Under the pieces are notes generated by a model that had not been told where the DNA came from, searched no databases, and saw nothing but the letters and a program-made list of their open reading frames with translations. This document shows, piece after piece, positions 1-5,175 of a stretch of 9,315 nt of DNA. The translations under genes were made by a program, and so were the position numbers. The first letter of the stretch is position 1, and each line of letters begins with the position of its first letter. The stretch spans positions 1 through 9,315 of the forward strand of contig CAJCHQ010000090.1 in NCBI GenBank assembly GCA_903970295.1. The letters run 5' to 3'. This DNA is from Bryobacterales bacterium. GTDB lineage: Bacteria; Cyanobacteriota; Vampirovibrionia; Obscuribacterales; Obscuribacteraceae.

Positions 1-188
1 GTGGAGAGGGCATCGAGCAATTTGTCGATCTCCGCCTTTGTAGTATAGATGTGACAGGAAATTCGCATACCGAGCCCAGGATAAAGGCAATTCGGATCGG
101 GCGGAAATTCAGCTCGAATTAAGTCCTGGTCAAGCTCACTCTCGGCCGCAGCCAGAGCTTTTTCAGAAGTAATCGTCTGATTCTGCAC
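1..188 (-). pseudogene. C-terminal remnant of a class-V aminotransferase-like (PLP-dependent) protein
   Basis: The minus strand is open from an in-frame TGA at 198-200 out past the left edge. The readable peptide contains RAEFPPDPNCLYPGLGMRIS followed by CHIYTTKAEIDKLLDAL. This is the usual end of class-V aminotransferases and cysteine desulfurase-like enzymes (R-x-S-x-x-x-Y-N/T-T-x-x-E-I-D-x-L). Those enzymes run to about 370-450 residues, with the PLP lysine far upstream. Here the in-frame stop and neighbouring genes leave no room for that part, so the catalytic domain is missing. A GTG at 186-188 follows GAGGG with a gap of about 6 nt, so a short product could still be translated. A second minus frame just upstream also reads protein-like and would join at the T-run at 191-195. 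The true C-terminus lies outside the window. The family call rests on motif memory only. Confidence 0.45.
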
Positions 189-240
189 GAAAAACCCTCA
201 AGAACAGACACTTTCCCCGCCCATGTTAATGGATCTTCGA

Positions 241-246
241 TATAAT
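241..246 (+). promoter_or_regulatory. Candidate -10 box (TATAAT) for the 33-aa ORF and lipoprotein
   Basis: A perfect TATAAT lies 40 nt before the TTG start of the short ORF at 287. No good TTGACA-like box sits 16-18 bp upstream (CGCCCA at 17 bp), so the promoter call rests on the -10 alone. The same TATAATTT string precedes both tRNA genes in this window. Confidence 0.35.
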
Positions 247-286
247 TTGGGTAGTCGCGACGGCGGCTAGACAGGAGAATGCACAA

Positions 287-388
287 TTGGCTGAAGGCGA
301 GCCCTTATTCTTTGGCATATTGCTGTTCTGGATCGTCCTCGTCATTCTGGGGATTGCTTCTAATCTCGGATGGATTCCCTCCCATTAA
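287..388 (+). CDS. Very small membrane protein (33 aa)
   Basis: A short open frame begins with TTG at 287 and ends with TAA at 386-388. An AGGAG sequence (273-277) lies 9 nt before the TTG, and a TATAAT box lies 40 nt upstream. The product starts MAEGEPLFFG, followed by a continuous hydrophobic stretch (about residues 7-25, FFGILLFWIVLVILGIASNL) and a short polar tail GWIPSH. That is one transmembrane segment. An ATG at 279 in another frame lies nearer the SD, but its product is not hydrophobic and ends at 398. I do not recognise the family and function is unknown. It sits 54 bp upstream of the lipoprotein gene on the same strand and may be cotranscribed with it. Confidence 0.4.
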   Translation: MAEGEPLFFGILLFWIVLVILGIASNLGWIPSH

Positions 389-442
389 GGTCATTTGATA
401 ATCTCGTTTAGGAACATGCGATCCACGCCCTGGGTGTCCCCG

Positions 443-850
443 ATGATGAAGCGTGCGCCAAGATTCTGGTCACTAATCATGATCAGTTTGACGACCTTGA
501 TCCTCGCTTTACCACTGGGTGGATGCGGCGTTGACGAAGGCGACGAAGAGCTAACTAAGAATACATATTTAGAGCTTGTGGACTGGCATGTGACAGGCTT
601 CTGGGTAATTAACTACCCGGTGTGCTGGATCCGAGTCAAAAATTTAAATGGCGAACCAATCAAAAATATCAAATTCCAGTACACCACATATAACTACGAC
701 GGAACCCCGCTCAGCGAGGGCACCTACACAATTGAAGACCATACAGTGCAGCCGAATGAAGTGCAAAATATCGCCGAGCTTTATGTCGGTTGGGTTGACC
801 TGCACAGCGACAAATTGAGCATCAAACTCGTGTCTGTATCAAAAGGCTGA
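443..850 (+). CDS. Putative lipoprotein with a small beta-sandwich-like domain
   Basis: The protein is 135 aa from the ATG at 443. Residues 1-28 form a lipoprotein signal: a basic start (MMKRAPR), a hydrophobic core (LIMISLTTLILALPL) and the lipobox L-G-G-C, with Cys28 as the predicted lipid-modified residue. An acidic linker (GVDEGDEE) follows. The rest (about residues 37-135) is a beta-rich domain with WIRVKNLNGEPIKNIKFQYT and YNYDGTPLSEGTYTI. This resembles small extracellular FxLYD-type beta-sandwich modules, but I cannot assign a family. The start is uncertain: the same frame also offers ATG at 416 (AGGA only 2 nt away) and TTG at 395. I chose 443 because it gives a normal signal-peptide n-region. 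The gene ends 7 bp from the convergent gene at 858. Likely role: an envelope-anchored protein of unknown function. Confidence 0.75.
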   Translation: MMKRAPRFWSLIMISLTTLILALPLGGCGVDEGDEELTKNTYLELVDWHVTGFWVINYPVCWIRVKNLNGEPIKNIKFQYTTYNYDGTPLSEGTYTIEDHTVQPNEVQNIAELYVGWVDLHSDKLSIKLVSVSKG

Positions 851-857
851 GCGGTCG

Positions 858-1025
858 TTAATGATGCTGGTCGGCTAAGAAGGTCGACTTCAAAACGACG
901 TAAGCGACGAATCCGTATAGCACCAGGCACATGATCAACATGACCCAGGGGCACTTTTCGCAGATCTTCGCGAAAGGACGGAGGAAAAAGTCGATTATGA
1001 ATAATCCGGCGGATGCAGCGGGCAT
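858..1025 (-). CDS. Small single-pass membrane protein (55 aa)
   Basis: The minus-strand frame ends with TAA at 858-860. The ATG at 1025 has an AGGAG motif 8 nt upstream, and a perfect TATAAT box lies at 1057-1052, giving a compact promoter-SD-start arrangement. The product begins MPAASAGLFIIDFFLRPF. It carries one strong membrane segment at about residues 29-46 (WVMLIMCLVLYGFVAYVV) and a short basic and polar tail ending KSTFLADQHH. Two cysteines (C23, C26) form a CxxC-like spacing (CEKC) just before the segment. The family is not recognised. Another ATG at 1029 in a different frame is also near the SD, but it encodes an Arg-rich peptide that overlaps the lipoprotein gene, so I prefer this frame. 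Confidence 0.55.
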   Translation of the reverse strand: MPAASAGLFIIDFFLRPFAKICEKCPWVMLIMCLVLYGFVAYVVLKSTFLADQHH

Positions 1026-1051
1026 ACATGACTCTCCTGACAATTGAGCCT

Positions 1052-1057
1052 ATTATA
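1052..1057 (-). promoter_or_regulatory. Candidate -10 box (TATAAT) for the 55-aa membrane protein
   Basis: The minus strand reads TATAAT from 1057 to 1052, 26 bp before the ATG at 1025. Transcription would start near 1045, giving a leader of about 20 nt that carries the AGGAG site. No convincing -35 is present: TTGTAT at 19 bp is the nearest match. Confidence 0.45.
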
Positions 1058-1170
1058 TGGACGATTGGTTCTCAAGATACAACGCAGAACTTAATCGTAA
1101 AATTATTTAGCAATTGCACTGCCAGTGACGCGATCCGTCGAATCTGAGTCGAATCCGGATCAATCTGAAC

Positions 1171-1184
1171 CGGATTTAAATCCG
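1171..1184. repeat. Perfect 14-bp palindrome CGGATTTAAATCCG
   Basis: The sequence cggatttaaatccg equals its own reverse complement, with no loop, so it suits a dimeric DNA-binding protein better than an RNA hairpin. It lies 114 bp upstream of the -10 box of the 55-aa membrane protein and 28 bp beyond the stop of the 43-aa ORF. Related fragments (AATCCGGAT at about 1152-1160) are nearby. The function as an operator is inferred. Confidence 0.3.
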
Positions 1185-1211
1185 ATTTCAATCAATTCGA
1201 GGCTGCATGTT

Positions 1212-1343
1212 TTAGTGACGGAAATAATGAAAGTGGCTCAACCAGCGGCGCGCGATTACTTCAGGAAACATTTCCGGTACGAGCACGAAAAGCATGCATA
1301 GCAAGAGCATTGCGCATATCAGCAAAGACATTAGCCAGATCAT
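1212..1343 (-). CDS. Very small hydrophobic membrane protein (43 aa)
   Basis: The minus-strand frame runs from ATG at 1343 to TAA at 1214-1212. GAGG lies about 4 nt before the start (ctgaggatttATG). Residues 1-22 (MIWLMSLLICAMLLLCMLFV and on) form one uninterrupted hydrophobic segment. A short amphipathic or basic tail follows (PEMFPEV, then IARRWLSHFHYFRH). This layout, with an N-terminal membrane helix and a charged C-terminus, is common to many bacterial microproteins, including regulators of membrane complexes and type I toxins. No family is recognised and the role is unknown. I saw no clear promoter. It lies on the same strand as the 55-aa gene, 186 bp upstream of it. Confidence 0.45.
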   Translation of the reverse strand: MIWLMSLLICAMLLLCMLFVLVPEMFPEVIARRWLSHFHYFRH

Positions 1344-1633
1344 AAATCCTCAGTGAAAGGGGATAAACAGTGCATCGGCGAACTTGAGTCTATATTGACG
1401 CTAGCAGCATTAAGGAGCGGTTAAGGCGCATTACATTTTATATGAAAGCCAGATCATCATCAAACAAAATCGCCTGAAACCCGCCGGTAATCAAGCGCTC
1501 GAGAAATCGCGCAAAGCCGGTGTCGAGGGTTCAAACGCTCAAACAAAGGACGGCAAAGCGAGTGCCCAAGCCATTTTGCAAATGCAAAGATTGGTTAAGT
1601 GGGAATTTTCAAGCCCTTGTAACTGGCATGGTA
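1344..1633. other. Intergenic stretch without a supported gene
   Basis: This stretch holds the leader of the 43-aa gene and the 3' flank of the DUF4384 gene. On the plus strand one frame is open from about 1412 to 1660, but it has no ATG or GTG near an SD and I do not recognise its product. No terminator hairpin with a T-run follows the DUF4384 stop at 1634. I see nothing else that I can support. Confidence 0.5.
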
Positions 1634-2374
1634 TTAGCCCGCATGCTGCAGATCGACATCAACGTTGAGAACGCTATTGGGATCTTCTTTGATGATCGTC
1701 ACTTCACCACCGCCGTGTCCGGCTTTGAAAGCCTCGAAGGAAATACCGGCGGGAGCATGATTATGTCCTGCAGTTTCTGCGGGCGGCGGCGCGCTGTATG
1801 TGACTTTGATTTTATGCGGGACGAGGTCTTTGGAGCCAGGATTGGCTTTTAATTGCACAGTTTCACTCACATCCGCAGTCGTAGCAAGCAAGGCACCATC
1901 GTCAATAGGCTTGCGCGAAAGGGTCAGGCTCACCTTCTCTATACCGGGGTGATTGTCGAAATAGAGAAAGTCATCGGCAGGAATTGATAATTCCACACCG
2001 TGAGTAACCTTGTTATCGTCTTTCCTGGAAGTCATCGGATAGAGGACAGACCGCTCTCCCCGACTGCCGCTTTTCAAAACGACGTAGGCATAACCATCAA
2101 TATTTGGCCTGACGTGAAAACGAATTTTATCGCCTGACTGAAACGTCTCTTTCTGGGTGACATGCGACGTAACGTCGCCACGCTTTAACTCGATCCAATA
2201 AATCACGCCCGTGTTGAGCCTTTCGCCCGGACTTTTCATTTGCGCGTCGAAGCCATCTGCATTCTCCGCCAGCCCACCCTGGCCGAACAAGGCAAGGAAA
2301 GCGAGGAACGAAGATGCCACAGTCAAACGACCGCGCCTGACAATCACAGGTAAGAATCGCTTTCCTTCACGCAT
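1634..2374 (-). CDS. Exported DUF4384-domain protein
   Basis: The protein is 246 aa from the ATG at 2374, which follows AAGGGG with a 5-nt gap. Starts at 2437 or 2452 in the same frame would add a poor N-terminus. Residues 1-36 look like a long Sec signal: a basic region (REGKRFLPVIVRRGR), a hydrophobic core (LTVASSFLAFLALFG), then a Gly/Ala region. A DUF4384-like beta domain spans about residues 57-155. Its hallmarks are FQSGDKIRFHVRPNIDGYAY, the VLYP strand end, IPADDFLYFD and VSLTLSRKPI. DUF4384 modules occur in exported or surface proteins, often with kinases, caspases or TPRs, and their biochemical role is not established. The C-terminal 45 residues are His/Pro/Gly-rich (PPPAETAGHNHAP). 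It is divergent from the DUF429 gene across 128 bp. Confidence 0.8.
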   Translation of the reverse strand: MREGKRFLPVIVRRGRLTVASSFLAFLALFGQGGLAENADGFDAQMKSPGERLNTGVIYWIELKRGDVTSHVTQKETFQSGDKIRFHVRPNIDGYAYVVLKSGSRGERSVLYPMTSRKDDNKVTHGVELSIPADDFLYFDNHPGIEKVSLTLSRKPIDDGALLATTADVSETVQLKANPGSKDLVPHKIKVTYSAPPPAETAGHNHAPAGISFEAFKAGHGGGEVTIIKEDPNSVLNVDVDLQHAG

Positions 2375-2440
2375 AAGCACCCCTTGGCGGCAAGCCATTC
2401 TGTCGAGCAGTGTAAATATACAGGAGGAATCTTTCATTTG

Positions 2441-2468
2441 TTGACAGCGCAAAAGTTTCGATTATGGC
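2441..2468 (+). promoter_or_regulatory. Candidate promoter for the DUF429 gene
   Basis: A perfect TTGACA -35 (2441-2446) is followed after 16 bp by TATGGC (2463-2468), a weak -10 that matches only the first three positions. Transcription would begin about 25-30 nt before the ATG at 2503. The site lies in the 128-bp region between the divergent DUF4384 and DUF429 starts. Confidence 0.35.
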
Positions 2469-2502
2469 ATCATAGAACGCGCAACATTGCTTATTGAGTG
2501 AT

Positions 2503-3381
2503 ATGGCTGAGACATTCATCGCGGGCGCCGATTTTAGCGGCGCAAAAAACGTCCCAAACGATACCTGGCTTGCAATTGGCAACTTGACCAATCTGGGGAT
2601 GGAGATCATCTCACTGACAAATTGTGGCGGCCACAAATTGGGCCAGGAATTGAAAGCCATTCATAACCTCGTCGCTGCCGGTCTCGATTTTCCTTTTTCA
2701 TTGCCCTCCGACTTCCTTAACTTCCTTTCCGAGAAAATTAGCCGGAGCGCCTATCAATCCTGGCAAGAAGTTGCAGAGACACTGGCGTTCATGCCATTCG
2801 ACAATTTTCTCGAATTGGTCACCGAGTTCAAAGAAGAACCGAAACGCATCGCCGACAAGGCGACCAACCGTGCCGGCATCAGCCCTCTGCATCGGGGCAA
2901 TCCTTCGATGGTGCAGATGACCTATCAGGGCATTCGCATGTTAGCCTCGCTCGATCCAAAAAAATTCTACGTCGTTCCTTTCCAGGACGAGATTCCGTTC
3001 GGATGCGCCGTCATGGAAGCTTACCCGCGCGAAGTTCTGTTTTCGCTGGGACTGCCCGACACTGGCTACAAAACCAAAGACTCGGCTAAGTCTCTGGAAA
3101 CGCGCAAACTTATATTGAAAGGATTGGTCACACTCAGAGACAAAGGTGCGCCAGGTGTCGAGGTTTGTCCACGCATATCGATGAACAAAAATATCGAGAA
3201 AGCGGCCCTGGAATCAGACCATGCACTAGATGCGGTGATTGCTTGTTATTCGGTGGCGACCTGGAGAGTGGCGCCCCAGTTATTTAAAGATCCATTTTCC
3301 TCAGACGATCCGAATGTGCTTTTGGAAGGTTGGATTTATGCCCCTTCACTTTTGCGCAGTAAAGTCGCCGGTGCGACTTAA
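2503..3381 (+). CDS. DUF429 family protein (predicted RNase H-like nuclease)
   Basis: The protein is 292 aa from ATG 2503; TTG at 2494 is an in-frame alternative adding three residues. The N-terminal motif GADFSGA (Asp10) opens a beta-strand as in RNase H/integrase-like folds. LDFPFSLP (Asp62) matches the second family motif. MEAYPREVLF (Glu172) and SDHALDAVIACYSVA (Asp239, His240, Asp243) are the late motifs, and the chain ends in GWIYAP, as expected for the family. The set of acidic residues fits a two-metal active site, but no substrate is known for DUF429 proteins; some are annotated as predicted nucleases. No signal peptide is visible, so it is presumably cytoplasmic. It is followed after about 100 bp by two tRNA genes. 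No clear terminator lies between. Confidence 0.8.
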   Translation: MAETFIAGADFSGAKNVPNDTWLAIGNLTNLGMEIISLTNCGGHKLGQELKAIHNLVAAGLDFPFSLPSDFLNFLSEKISRSAYQSWQEVAETLAFMPFDNFLELVTEFKEEPKRIADKATNRAGISPLHRGNPSMVQMTYQGIRMLASLDPKKFYVVPFQDEIPFGCAVMEAYPREVLFSLGLPDTGYKTKDSAKSLETRKLILKGLVTLRDKGAPGVEVCPRISMNKNIEKAALESDHALDAVIACYSVATWRVAPQLFKDPFSSDDPNVLLEGWIYAPSLLRSKVAGAT

Positions 3382-3466
3382 GAAATTCTTCGCTTTCTGT
3401 GCTGCCAAGCCGATAGCGTGTTTAACCTTACCCGGCGGGCCCGTCGAAGGCACAAGAAGAATGGGT

Positions 3467-3472
3467 TATAAT
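3467..3472 (+). promoter_or_regulatory. Candidate -10 box (TATAAT) for tRNA-Arg
   Basis: A perfect TATAAT inside GTTATAATTT ends 10 nt before the mature tRNA-Arg 5' end. The -35 position at 17 bp reads TCGAAG, a weak match. The same ten bases precede tRNA-Lys. Confidence 0.55.
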
Positions 3473-3482
3473 TTGCCTCCGA

Positions 3483-3555
3483 GCGCCCGTAACTCAGTGG
3501 ATAGAGTATCCGCCTTCTAAGCGGACTGTCGATGGTTCGAATCCATCCGGGCGCG
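3483..3555 (+). tRNA. tRNA-Arg (anticodon TCT)
   Basis: This is a complete cloverleaf of 73 nt. The acceptor stem GCGCCCG/CGGGCGC is perfectly paired, with a G discriminator at 3555. The D arm is ACTC-AGTGGATA-GAGT and the anticodon arm is TCCGC-CTTCTAA-GCGGA, placing TCT at positions 34-36 (reads AGA/AGG). A 5-nt variable loop precedes the T arm GATGG-TTCGAAT-CCATC. The 3' CCA is not encoded. Confidence 0.95.
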
Positions 3556-3558
3556 AGT

Positions 3559-3564
3559 TATAAT
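3559..3564 (+). promoter_or_regulatory. Candidate -10 box (TATAAT) for tRNA-Lys
   Basis: A perfect TATAAT in a second GTTATAATTT copy starts 4 nt after the tRNA-Arg discriminator base. At the standard 17-bp distance the -35 position falls on TTCGAA (3536-3541), inside the T loop of tRNA-Arg. It may therefore act as an internal promoter, or merely be retained from a duplication. Confidence 0.45.
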
Positions 3565-3578
3565 TTAGACGTAGTTGA

Positions 3579-3650
3579 GGGTCATTAGCTCAACGGCAGA
3601 GCAGTTGCCTCTTAAGCAATTGGTTGATGGTTCGAATCCATCATGACCCA
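3579..3650 (+). tRNA. tRNA-Lys (anticodon CTT)
   Basis: This is a complete cloverleaf of 72 nt. The acceptor stem GGGTCAT/ATGACCC is perfect, with an A discriminator at 3650. The D arm is GCTC-AACGGCA-GAGC, and the anticodon arm GTTGC-CTCTTAA-GCAAT puts CTT at positions 34-36 (reads AAG). The T arm GATGG-TTCGAAT-CCATC is identical to that of the preceding tRNA-Arg. The 3' CCA is not encoded. Only 28 bp lie between the two tRNAs and 32 bp to the next start codon. Confidence 0.95.
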
Positions 3651-3682
3651 CATTTTAGACCGTTGTCGCAAGAGACCTAGGC

Positions 3683-4378
3683 ATGGATCCAGGCTTGGAT
3701 GCAGCCGACATACTTCGGCAAATGACGCAAAAATACGCTCGCTGCCATTCGTATCAGGATGAAGGCATAGTTAGAAGCGCTGGCGGCGACATGCGTTTCA
3801 AAACTTATTTCATCAGACCTGATCGATTTCGCCTCGAGTGGCAGCCGGGCGTGATGGGAGTAACTAACAGTTTCCTTTTTCATGCACTGTGGTCGAACGC
3901 TGATGGTATCTGTGATTATTCGTTCGGCCGAACCAGAAATTTAGACACTCTGCAGCGCGCTATTTCAATCAATGCCGGCGTCTCGTGCGGAGCGTCGACG
4001 ATCGTGCCCCGATTTCTCATTCCCTTCGCCGACAGAATTTCATACAGTCATTTGGCCAAAGTGCGCATGGTCCCGGACGAAACTAACGGCGCTTGCTTCA
4101 GCATTGTCGGGTGGTGGCGCAAAGAAGACGACACCCAACTGTGGATAGACAGAAAAACATTCGCTCTCAAGAGAATGAAAACCGGGATCGGCGACATGGT
4201 GGAAGGTCCTAATCGTTTTGCTCTGGAGATGCTGGGCAAAACAAATCCACAGCTCAAAGGGGTGACCGATGAGGTTTTGAAAAAACGCTGCCGAGACGAC
4301 GCGGTTTATACAGAAATTGCCTTCAATGAAGTGATTCCAGCAGGAGTTTTTCATGCTGGCTCGCAATCGACGTTTTAA
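3683..4378 (+). CDS. LolA-like (lipoprotein-sorting-like) paralogue 1, no signal peptide
   Basis: The protein is 231 aa from ATG 3683. It opens with an amphipathic helix (DAADILRQMTQKYARC), then SYQDEGIV and the strand-turn FKTYFIRPDRFRLEW. It ends with DDTQLWIDRKTFALKRMKTG and a final strand YTEIAFNEVIPAGVF. The 'D-x-Q-L-W-I-D-x-x-T-x-x-L-K-R-M' signature and a RPDRFR beta-hairpin are typical of LolA-like and DUF2092-type open beta-barrels, which carry lipids or lipoproteins. Those are normally exported, yet no signal peptide is visible here. An in-frame TTG at 3695 (MDAADILRQM) aligns better with the next gene's MDASKIIRQM and could be the real start. The gene lies 32 bp after tRNA-Lys and 98 bp before its own paralogue. 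The family assignment is by motif only. Confidence 0.65.
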   Translation: MDPGLDAADILRQMTQKYARCHSYQDEGIVRSAGGDMRFKTYFIRPDRFRLEWQPGVMGVTNSFLFHALWSNADGICDYSFGRTRNLDTLQRAISINAGVSCGASTIVPRFLIPFADRISYSHLAKVRMVPDETNGACFSIVGWWRKEDDTQLWIDRKTFALKRMKTGIGDMVEGPNRFALEMLGKTNPQLKGVTDEVLKKRCRDDAVYTEIAFNEVIPAGVFHAGSQSTF

Positions 4379-4476
4379 AACGCGCCGAATTGTGGAGAAA
4401 AGACAAGCAATTCCAGCATGTGTTAGTCTCTAATATTGGGTACGGGATGAGAGAAACCAGAGTTCGAGGCTAAGGC

Positions 4477-5175
4477 ATGGACGCTTCAAAAATCATACGG
4501 CAAATGCACGACCGCTATGCTGCATGCACTACGTACCAGGATGCAGGATTTGTCAGAATGCCCTGGCTGTCATTCGGCGCCGAACTGAAATTTAAAACTT
4601 ACCTGCTCAGACCCAACAAGTTCAGGCTCGACTGGCAGCATTATAAATCTGGGAAGTCCGGTGCCTCAGGCTCGGTCTGGACGGACGGAAACGACGTTTA
4701 TGCGCGCTCAATCAATGGCAAGAAAGAAAAAAGCCAGAGAAAGACACTCAAGGAAGCAATTGCACTGGCAGCGGAAGCTTCGGCTGGAACATCCATCGCC
4801 ATACCGACACTTTTATTTCCGATCGGTCAAAAAAGCTCATTGGCAGAGCTGAAAAAAGTCTACCTGGTTGCCGATGATTCGAATCCGACATGTTTTTGTA
4901 TTCGCGGTTGTATAGAACAAGACGACGACACACAACTCTGGATCGACAAAAACACATTGGTTCTCAAAAGAATGCGCGCAGGCATTGGCCAGAAAATCAG
5001 GCAACCTTTTGAATTCGCGCTAGATCTAGTTGGTATGAGAGTCGGCTCGCCGATCAATTTGTCAGGACTTTTCGATTACACAATGTCCCAACATAGTCGC
5101 GAAGATCGAGTATACGAAGATGTTACCTTCGATGGGAAAATTTCAGAAGAACTTTTCAATGCCTCTCAACGTTGA
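4477..5175 (+). CDS. LolA-like (lipoprotein-sorting-like) paralogue 2, no signal peptide
   Basis: The protein is 232 aa from ATG 4477, with GAGG 7 nt upstream. It is a clear tandem paralogue of the preceding gene. Shared blocks are I-R-Q-M-x-x-(R/K)YA, TYQDAGFVR, FKTYLLRPNKFRLDW, an Ala-rich middle region, TCFCIRG, and DDTQLWIDKNTLVLKRMRAGIG at about residues 150-171. Even the leader just before the start is similar (aggc followed by atgga in both). The middle region differs: a Lys-rich loop (NGKKEKSQRKTLKEA) replaces FGRTRNLDTLQRA. No signal peptide is seen. The C-terminal end overlaps the start of the exported TPR gene by 17 nt, implying translational coupling. The role in lipid or lipoprotein binding is inferred from fold resemblance; an internal substrate is possible. 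Confidence 0.65.
   Translation: MDASKIIRQMHDRYAACTTYQDAGFVRMPWLSFGAELKFKTYLLRPNKFRLDWQHYKSGKSGASGSVWTDGNDVYARSINGKKEKSQRKTLKEAIALAAEASAGTSIAIPTLLFPIGQKSSLAELKKVYLVADDSNPTCFCIRGCIEQDDDTQLWIDKNTLVLKRMRAGIGQKIRQPFEFALDLVGMRVGSPINLSGLFDYTMSQHSREDRVYEDVTFDGKISEELFNASQR

Noticed and set aside
781..1029. 82-aa minus-strand ORF with an ATG close to the AGGAG site
   Set aside because: It overlaps the lipoprotein gene antisense, is Arg-rich without a recognisable pattern, and competes with the hydrophobic 55-aa frame that uses the same SD at a better distance.
1412..1660. Open plus-strand frame (KSRKAGVEGSNAQTKDGKAS region)
   Set aside because: It has no usable start codon near an SD, ends antisense to the DUF4384 gene, and the product is not recognised. 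It could be a remnant but I cannot support it.
1520..1852. 110-aa plus-strand ORF
   Set aside because: Its larger part is antisense to the DUF4384 coding region, whose frame has a signal peptide and domain motifs.
3433..3446. CGGCGGGCCCGTCG inverted repeat after the DUF429 gene as a terminator
   Set aside because: The stem is about 5 bp with a wobble pair and no T-run follows, so I did not call it.
3531..3642. 17-bp T-arm direct repeat as phage or island attachment sites
   Set aside because: Both copies are normal T arms of functional tRNAs, and no integrase or further copy of the tRNA end is present in the window.
4876..4886. GATTCGAATCC resembling a tRNA T arm
   Set aside because: It lies inside the second LolA-like coding frame (D-S-N-P) with no surrounding cloverleaf.
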